Assembly: GCA_914767715.1 (NCBI GenBank)
Contig: OU612070.1
Coordinates: forward strand, 27,952,025-28,016,024
Direction: 5' to 3'
Source: Membranipora membranacea
Taxonomy: Eukaryota > Bryozoa > Gymnolaemata > Cheilostomatida > Membraniporidae
DNA: 64,000 nt
Shown here: one piece after another, positions 56,601-64,000 of the stretch
Position numbering within the stretch: the first letter of the stretch is position 1
Layout: each line of letters opens with the position of its first letter
Made by a program: the position numbers and the translations under genes
The notes under the pieces: generated by a model
Database searches by the model: none
What the model saw: the letters and a program-made list of their open reading frames with translations, nothing else
What the model was told of the DNA's origin: nothing

Positions 56601-59600
56601 TGTTACACACAATCGGAAAGATTTCTCTCTATTCACGCTTTTACTATACAAGTTAAGAATTAATTTTTTCCTTCAAGCTTTGGGTTTTTCCTCCACTTGG
56701 TGAGAACCATTTTTAAATCGGTAATGGAATTTTATTATTTATTTATTATAAATATTATAGATGAGATTTGGTCAAGATTGCCAGCACACTTTTAGCAGTG
56801 ATAATCACAGGTAAATGTGCTAAGAAAAATAATCCTCTCTATTGCCTTATGCAGCAAATCCGGCGTCAATGATTTGAAGAAAAATTGCTTGCTTTATTCC
56901 AAAATCAGCGTTCTAATGCTTACTCTCGCTCTGCCAGAAATTCAAGCGTAGACAAATCATATAAACAAATAATTATGCTGTCAGCCCATTGCCAGGGCTA
57001 TGCAATGTTTGACTACAACATGCTTACATAAAAATACCAAAATACTGCATGCTCAAATTTATAAACAATAATTTCTGTAGAATTATCATAGCCACAGCAC
57101 ATGATTCGCTGCCTTGCATTGGTCAGCAAGGCAAAGTATTCTAAATAGCACTGTTGAATTAATACAGCGGGTATTTGGGATATCTTATTGCCAGCATATA
57201 CTGTATACAAATTCACACAATGTTCAGACAGAATGTCTACTCATGAATTAACCCTTGTTAATAATTCCTTAATTGACGTTTTAGTAAAAGGCTTGTCTAT
57301 AAATCATTTACATCTCAGGGAAAGTCATTCGTGATGATATATCCATCCGGCAGCAAGGCCCACTTAGGCAGCGTGTGTCAAAATGTGATATTTCACTTAT
57401 ATTTATTTAGAAGCGCTGACTTTTTATTTATTTGTATTTAATTGTGTGACTCATGACACTCACTGCTGCCATAGATTCCCTAAATTATAGCATGATGCGC
57501 TGTCGAATTAACATCTGATCAGTTAAATTAGAGACATGATATTAGGTGACTCTGTGTTTTGTCAAGGGATCATTATATTGGAATCACTCAACTTCCTTCA
57601 AATTTTAATTTTATTGTAATAAAATGTGTACTAAGCTGCTACACCCTACACTGTGTGGATGAGTTAAAATTTTATTTGTCTTTATATAACAAGTTGATGA
57701 CCAATAATAGTGCCAGCCATGACACTATATTTGTATTGTGAGTGCAAGCAACAAAGTATAGACCAGATTGGTACTGCACCGACAATTGTTGACTGAGGCT
57801 TTTGTTAGTCAAATATAGCTGGGCTGGCTTGTTTATAAGTGAGAGAGTAAATCTCATTGGATAATCGCACTATTATCTTGAGAAAGCTAATACCTAACCA
57901 TGGCAGAATCAAATCTGACTAACTACTGAATAGTTCTACTAATTTATCTACTCTCTCAAAAACTTCAACATTACTTTACCCAGCCTTGAATAATAATCGG
58001 ATTTTAGTAAAATTGCACTCTTCAAGAATGATTAGCGCACCAAGGTAATCCCGCTTACATGTGTTCAATTAATATAACTCTCTTTTGTTTTTTTTTCATT
58101 GCTGTCGCATATTTCAAAGGTAAATTTTGTTCTTTATCCAAATACTTTCTAAGAATCTCACATATTATTAATTCATCATTCCTTTTTCAATTGCAGTAAC
58201 ACGATGGCGTTTCCGAACTACTCATACGGAATGGCGAGTATGGGCTATCATGGACCTGCTAACCATGGGAAAATCGGCAGCTATCCAGTCAATGGTCTTG
58301 GTCTAGGAGGCAGCGGTATGGACATGATACATCCAGCAATGAACCCTTACCCACCAGGTGAGTGACATTTTGAGTCTCTACTTCATAATCTGATGATTTT
58401 GACATCATGAGGTGCAGTCAATGAATATTAAAATTTTAATCCGAGTCTCACTGCGGCTTTTGAGGATTATAAAATGATCTTGAATATAACATTTTGACAC
58501 TCTTTTTTATCCTAAATCTGATGGTTTTCTCTTCTCTGCCTGCTATTTTGCTGCAATCTCTCTCCGCTATTATCTATCTCACGGATCGATCCTTCACACA
58601 CAACCCTTGAAATGAATATATACTTCCAGTGTATAGGGCATGTCTCAGCACTTGTTTGGTATCCGGAACCTCCGAGATGATGTAATATTGGCTATTAAAA
58701 ATAGCTGTTTTTTCTTGGCCCAGCGTATCAATCATACCAAGTCATTTAGATTAGTGATTCTGAGTTGGCAATTCACATCTATTCATACCCACAACAATCA
58801 TGTATGTAGGACCAGCTACATTGTGTCTCTATGCATAATTTTCCTAGCATGTAGGTTGATAAGGCAAAAGTGCCTCTTCGTGCTCTCAAGCAATCCACCT
58901 CCAAGAAGCAGGGCTGTATTTTTTTCAAAGTATATACCATGTACCCTTGAGAACAAAAGGAAATTGACAATCGGGAAGTAATTATTATCAAGTTTTTATC
59001 TTTTAGTTATGTAATTAACCTGCCATTCAGAATATGAATTGCTTTCTCAAAAATTTACATGGGTTTGGAGGAGTTGTTCAGCGATTAAAGTGCTACATTA
59101 TCAATTGAGAAATCTTGTCATATCATCTTAATAAATTAACTTGCACTCAGCAACAACAAACAATTAACCAAAGACCTGGCCGAGTGATAGCAAAGCCTAC
59201 TTTTACCAGCGGTACCCAATTATAATGAGTACATAACGCTGCATTACATCAGTGTGACGAAGCACCACATGGTACCAGAAGAGTGTAGTTCCAGCCAGGC
59301 GCAAACCACTGACCACCACATTCCCGCGGTTATTTACTAACTCAGCTCGTTTCCACGGATGGCGGAGAGGCAAGGCCACAGCATCTGGGCTCAACTTGTT
59401 GTTATGATTTTTCTTGCCTCAGATTGTCTAAAGAGTTTGCACTCGGTGACATTGGCTAATTGATCGCTGGTGGTTTTAGGGCGTTGATTTTACTGTAATA
59501 TAAGAATAATTGAGAATGAATCAGTCATGGAAGGTTGTGCGCCGTTTGTTGTAGTCTTACCTATATCTGAACCAGGCCATAGTGCACAAATCGCCTTCAA

Positions 59601-62411
59601 ATCATGATTAATGTTTCTTTGCTCCTCCTAGACGCAGCGTGAGAAAGTGGGCAGCCGCTCCTTCCGATTTTCACTAAACAAACCATCGGTCGGCTTCCAT
59701 ATAATTCCCTGTGCAATCCTTAAAAGTTTTAACAGAGTATCTTAAATGAATTCTAATGGAATCTCTTGAATGAAGACACACAACTGCTATCCAAAAAGGA
59801 AAGTTGTTGGCTTGTTTCCAGCGGCCACTTTTATTTTGTTAATAATAGACTTAGGAGATAATTGCTCTCACACTCAAAAATGCAGCTGCCCCTGTAGCTA
59901 CTGCCTGTGAGCAAAATTGCCTCACATTTTGTTTCTTGTTACCTGGTGACAAAATTTTCTTTTCACCATACAAACAGCCTTTTCAGTTTCGTGTAATAAT
60001 TGATGATAATCATACATAAACTCGTAATTGTCCTTAGGTTTTTATTGTTATTTGAGTTAATCCTTTACAATGATAGGCCTTAATCCCCTGGCATTAAAGC
60101 CAGATCATATCAAACTAGCAAAGCAAAGCAGTCACAATAAGGTGTCAAGCAGTCAAACTCACATTCAAATAATACTATGTTTGCATAAGTGATCTAAGAT
60201 GATTTGGAGATCTGACTATCAGAAAAAACAACAGCAGATAAATCCGCCAGATATCGCTGTCCCATATATCGCTGCTGTAGATTGAACAGCAGATCGTTAA
60301 GTCATGTCTCATTTGATCACAGACCTTTACAGCTACCTTCATGACTTAAGAACAAAGCTCAATCACATTAATCTCATCTTAAAGTCACTGCGTTCTCATT
60401 CACACATCACGCTGATGTCATTTTCCTCCCTCCCCCTCGATTTATTCTGGATATAAAAAACTGCTGAATCTCAGTGCCGTGACTGTCCTACATTTCAGGT
60501 GTTAAGATAATTTCAGCAATGGGATAGGTCTTGACTCATGAGTATTGTGATTGGTAGATAGCTCTGTTATAGTATCAATGTCTAATAAGGCAGTAAGGGT
60601 ACATGAATTGCATGACTTTTCAAAGAGGAATGGATGTTTTGTGCTGTTTTGTTTCGTTTTACAAAGCTGTCATGATCCGGCCACTAATGTCACTATTTGT
60701 AATCAATTGCACAGAACAGTTTCATGTGAGCCACAACTCGCATCCATCCATACACCTGATTCTTCATTGTCTACCTAACACGACAAACTCAAAACCACTG
60801 AAATCTGTGCGTGAAAATTTAAGTAAATTGAAAACTGATTAAGTCATTGAAATGCTGAATCCTCAATGGAATTGTGTGTTGAGACTAGCATCCAAACGCA
60901 ATCAGCATTCGAGTCAATCTACATCATCATCGCTTCAGCAAATTCAATTTCTACCAATCCAATTACCATCAGCATAGTTCAGGTAATATCGTGTGAATCG
61001 GTCGCGTTAAGTTTGTACTGAAATGACTGAAGCAAGCTGTCACTGCTTTGGAAGCTGACCAAAATCTCATAGACAACAACAAGCCAGCGATAGCGTAGTC
61101 CATCAAGACAGCAGCCATACCCGCCCAGTATAGTGCTGCATGTGTACTTGTGCTTTGTAGCTTTATGAAAATATGGACTCAAACTTTATGCACAAATATC
61201 TATTTAATTCAGAATATTATTGTATTATTATAATATTTCTTTGACACAATAACTCTTGTCAAAACGATGAATAAAAGACACTACAAGGGTTAGAGGGTGT
61301 AAAAGATGCTAAAATTTGTCTGCTAAAATCACAGTACGTGTAAAACAAACTAAAATCTATTCAGACCACACTCTGAATTAGGTAGCATAGTTTGAACAAT
61401 TTTGGATGAGCAATACTTTCTTAAGAATACGGAGAGAAAACCTTTTGGACAAGAGCATTTAATTTAGGGTGAAATATTTGCAATGCTGAATCAATGTTGG
61501 CTGTTTGCACTTGATAGCCCTGTGTATATGATGTAATAGCTCGGTGACATGAACCTGCCGGATAAATAAAGCCTTTATTCTGCCCAGGTTTACACTGTCC
61601 ACCTATTTGTTTCTCAGACATTGTGGTGATGCATTGTGTATACCTGTGCCAAAAGTTGGTGAGAGAAAAGATTGAATAACAGCATTATAAAAAAAACATG
61701 GGGCTGAAACTGTTTCTTTTAATGGGGGAAAAGAATTATTTTCAGTTTATAATAGAAGTATTACTTGCAAAAAATAGCACTTTCTGACTTTGGAACCGGA
61801 TAACAATATAATTGTTTAAATCCCAGATTAATTTTCTGGTCTAACACAGATTAAGTTAAATCATATCTATAATTATTTCGTACATACTGCCCTTTCACCA
61901 CCTTCCGGCTCTACGACTGCTCCAGTCTCACCGATACCTGGATATGAGCCGACCGCATCTGCTCCACATTCCCGTCATGTTGTTCTCTCTCTTCTCGCTT
62001 ATGCAATAGCCACAACAACTCTCATTGGTTTTATATCTTGTATTTTCCCCTCCCTTCTGGCTATGTCTAAAACTTTCCTGCTCATCAACTTATGGTGGAA
62101 TAGAGGTGTTAATTTCTATATATCATTAAGAATATGTTGAATGTCTTGGTTTGAATGCAATAACAAAACTAACTGCAGCTATTAACGGCTTAGCTCGAAG
62201 CGGACGGTTGGATGGCAGCTTTAGTTTAACAGATCTTTATTATGGCGGTTTTTCAGCACCAACACCGAGGAAACAGCGCAGAGAGAGGACGACTTTTAGC
62301 CGTGCTCAGCTCGATGTTCTAGAAGCCTTGTTTCAGAAGACTAGATATCCTGATATATTCATGAGAGAAGAGGTAGCATTGAAGATTAACCTACCAGAAT
62401 CTAGAGTCCAG
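53641..62411 (+). CDS. Otx: Otx homeobox transcription factor, 5' part
   Basis: Paired-type homeodomain transcription factor that specifies anterior neuroectoderm and head in bilaterians; nuclear. The listed start is the TATA box; coding begins at 58204. The coding exon 58204-58357 encodes the conserved Otx N-terminal block ([20 protein letters not shown]). It joins in phase 1 to 62257-62411, encoding [20 protein letters not shown] onward to NLPESRVQ, which is homeodomain residues 1-46. The exon stops at the Q46/V47 boundary, the usual intron position of Otx and related prd-class genes. The exon with VWFKNRRAK, including Lys50, is beyond the window. Probable 5' UTR exons are about 53675-53784 and 54191-54215. 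Same strand as EHBP1, immediately downstream of it. Confidence 0.93.
53675..53784 (+). other. Otx: Otx 5' UTR exon 1 (candidate)
   Basis: Begins about 25-30 bases after the TATA box and ends at the consensus donor TCTG|gtaagc (53785). No start codon is implied. The transcription start is inferred. Confidence 0.45.
54191..54215 (+). other. Otx: Otx 5' UTR micro-exon 2 (candidate)
   Basis: 25 bases framed by a strong pyrimidine tract and acceptor (tctccgtctcaacag) and the donor AAG|gtaagt. It has no ATG. Joined to the next exon it leaves the frame open upstream of the ATG, but it is most simply untranslated. Confidence 0.5.
54216..58196. other. Otx intron 2 (about 4 kb)
   Basis: AT-rich sequence with no supported exon or mobile element. 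May hold regulatory DNA. Confidence 0.4.
58197..58357 (+). CDS. Otx: Otx first coding exon
   Basis: Acceptor tttttcaattgcag; ATG at 58204; donor CCACCAG|gtgagt, phase 1. Encodes 51 residues: [17 protein letters not shown], then [20 protein letters not shown]. The GLGL-GMDxxHP block is the Otx-family N-terminal signature. Confidence 0.92.
58358..62256. other. Otx intron 3
   Basis: About 3.9 kb. A TATA-like GGATATAAAAAAC lies at 60448-60460, which could mark an internal promoter, but no exon downstream of it can be supported. An alternative acceptor lies at 62177-62178. Confidence 0.4.
62257..62411 (+). CDS. Otx: Otx homeodomain exon (residues 1-46 of the homeodomain)
   Basis: Acceptor gcggtttttcag|CA, phase 1; donor GTCCAG|gtaaat, phase 0. 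Encodes [20 protein letters not shown] and on to [21 protein letters not shown] phase-compatible upstream acceptor (aactgcag|CT) would start the exon at 62179 and add 26 residues. Confidence 0.96.
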
Positions 62412-64000
62412 GTAAATATATAAATACATACAAATAACTCATTAATCCGCTGCTTCAGCTAGATTATAAACACTGGCATTGTGGCTATTAAAGATGGAAT
62501 CTTGTCTCATAAGGGAAAATAATATGTTTCAACATTACAAATTCATATAAATTCGATTCCGGGAATCCCAATCATAAATATTATCTATAGACAATAGTAA
62601 ATCATTTCAATGTTTGACACACACAGAGGTTGACCTGACTGGGATATAAACTTGTTAATTTTCCTATCTGTTTGAATTGAATGTTATTTAAATCTGGGAT
62701 AATCAGGTGTTACCAGCTTCTAAACTCCTAAGTCAACAAAAAATATAACTTTTACTGTGAATATCTTATCCCTATGTTTAATCCTGCTCTAGTATGTTTG
62801 CTCAGCATGATTTTGTAGCATCTATAATCCACACTATGAGCAATTAAAATCATATAAAAAACACATTTTAATATGGTCGTTAATTACCGTGATTAAAGGG
62901 AATGGAACAAGATTGGTATTCAACAGTGATTGCTTACTCGCAAGAAAACCTTATCTAAAAAGTGAAAATATTTGCAGTGTCATCCCAATTATAGATAAGA
63001 GCTTCGCAGGTATATATTATCAGCAATTTAGACGCCTGCCTTCAAGTTGTCCTGTCTAGAGCATTATTAGAAATTAAGTTTTCACCGGAATTTTTTCGCG
63101 CATTTATTTTTTTTATGTGTTAACTGGAGAAAAACCCATTAGGCTGATATTCATCATCACTTTCAATTTCATCAATGGTTTTACATCATCAAAATTTCAA
63201 GTTTATGTAGTTCTGGCCAATACTGCTACATACTGCGATAAGGACAAATAAAATGTCTTACTCATCAGTGTGAGCTATGTTAGGTTAGGCGATGTTGGGT
63301 TAGGCGGCGAGGAAGGGACTATTATTAGCTAGATTTGTTGAATTTTATCACACACATTATTTGGCTGGACTGGTAGAATGTTAGGACTATAGCAGCCTCT
63401 ATGACTGGCATCGTGTGTACATTTCATGATAAACTCTGATAGCAGTATACAGTGTACACAAAACCTGGACTAGCCTCAACACCGTCCTGACAAGTGTCAG
63501 CTCCAAATCATACACCACACCTTACGTAACCAGAAACACTACAGAGCTGTTAATTTCAACTCTATGTCTAAATTCCGTCGTCTCGTGTACACACACCAGT
63601 ATCCCAGACAAATTGACATGAGTTTTTGGCATCCCCTGCTTGACTAGTTGAAATGATTAAGACAGCATTCAGTAACACAGCAGCAAGGCAACAGTGAGAG
63701 TTATCAGCAGAGTAATTGTGTGATGTAATGTTACAAGGGGGAAATTAATCTATGACTTTGCAATAAGAAAGAAAGAGATTTCTATTATGATTGATAAATA
63801 ATTCTTGGTTGGGTTTAGGTGATATTATATTTGAGAATTAAACCATATATAGCGGTTTTGGACAAACACCACAAATTACGTCAAAGAAGAGCTAATTAAT
63901 CTTACTCCACGGTACGATCCAACCGTAGACTGCCTTATCCCTTACTCCTAATTCTGATCAGGTGCAGACGATAAAAAAAGAGTTGTCCAGACCACAACCG
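62412..64000. other. Otx intron 4, truncated by the window end
   Basis: No exon encoding VWFKNRRAK is found up to 64000. A possible acceptor gatcag|GTGCAGACG at 63961 leads into codons VQTIKKELSR, which do not match the Otx homeodomain. Confidence 0.6.

Noticed and set aside
59160-59400. tRNA-like A-box (TGGCCGAGTGATA) suggesting a tRNA or SINE
   Set aside because: No matching B-box at the right spacing and no cloverleaf on either strand.
62151-62256. Alternative Otx start upstream of the homeodomain
   Set aside because: The open frame has no ATG in phase with the homeodomain. An alternative acceptor at 62179 explains the open frame better.
63961-64000. Next Otx exon at the window end (acceptor gatcag)
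   Set aside because: It would read VQTIKKELSR instead of VWFKNRRAKC, so it is not the 3' homeodomain exon.
1-64000. CRISPR array, bacterial operon or phage-like module
   Set aside because: The repeats are not CRISPR-like, the genes have spliceosomal introns, and all recognised genes are metazoan.

Overview
The window is nuclear DNA of an animal: AT-rich, intron-rich, with GT/AG introns, decayed non-LTR retrotransposons and terminal-inverted-repeat elements. The genes are metazoan and the Otx homeodomain is of the usual bilaterian type. I read it as an invertebrate bilaterian and cannot name the phylum from sequence alone.

Layout. (1) 1025-2166 (+): the last two exons of a divergent rhodopsin-class GPCR, TM3 to the C-terminus; its 5' exons lie outside the window. 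(2) 3108-7880 (-): a small spliced gene that I cannot name, assembled from phase-matched exons, with two alternative first coding exons. (3) 10373-52016 (+): a complete EHBP1 (EH-domain-binding protein 1) gene. I place 22 coding exons by splice site, phase and similarity to the vertebrate protein. They sum to 2877 nt (958 codons plus stop) and encode an NT-C2 domain, NPF motifs, a CH domain, a C-terminal bMERB coiled coil and a CaaX-like end (CSVQ). (4) 53641-62411 (+): the 5' part of an Otx homeobox gene. It has a TATA/CCAAT promoter candidate, two probable 5' UTR exons, the N-terminal coding exon and the exon carrying homeodomain residues up to the Q46/V47 splice junction. The 3' homeodomain exon is not in the window.

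The introns of EHBP1 hold most of the repeats. They include a nearly complete LINE with both ORFs frameshifted (about 19.64-24.1 kb), four antisense LINE remnants, two long foldback elements (26.5 and 37.2 kb), an array of about 142-bp repeats (15.9-17.96 kb), a 199-bp segment present in two introns, a decayed copy of an NPF-coding exon, short inverted-repeat elements and several minisatellites.

The most informative point is the order EHBP1 then Otx, adjacent and in the same orientation, which matches human EHBP1-OTX1 on 2p15. This suggests an old linkage, possibly kept because EHBP1 introns hold Otx regulatory DNA. I found no clearly new multi-gene system. The best candidates for a second look are the EHBP1-Otx block, the in-phase alternative acceptor just upstream of the Otx homeodomain, the paired CCAAT promoter, the LINE ORF1 with an RNase H1-type hybrid-binding domain, the 66-bp perfect palindrome, and the unrecognised minus-strand gene.
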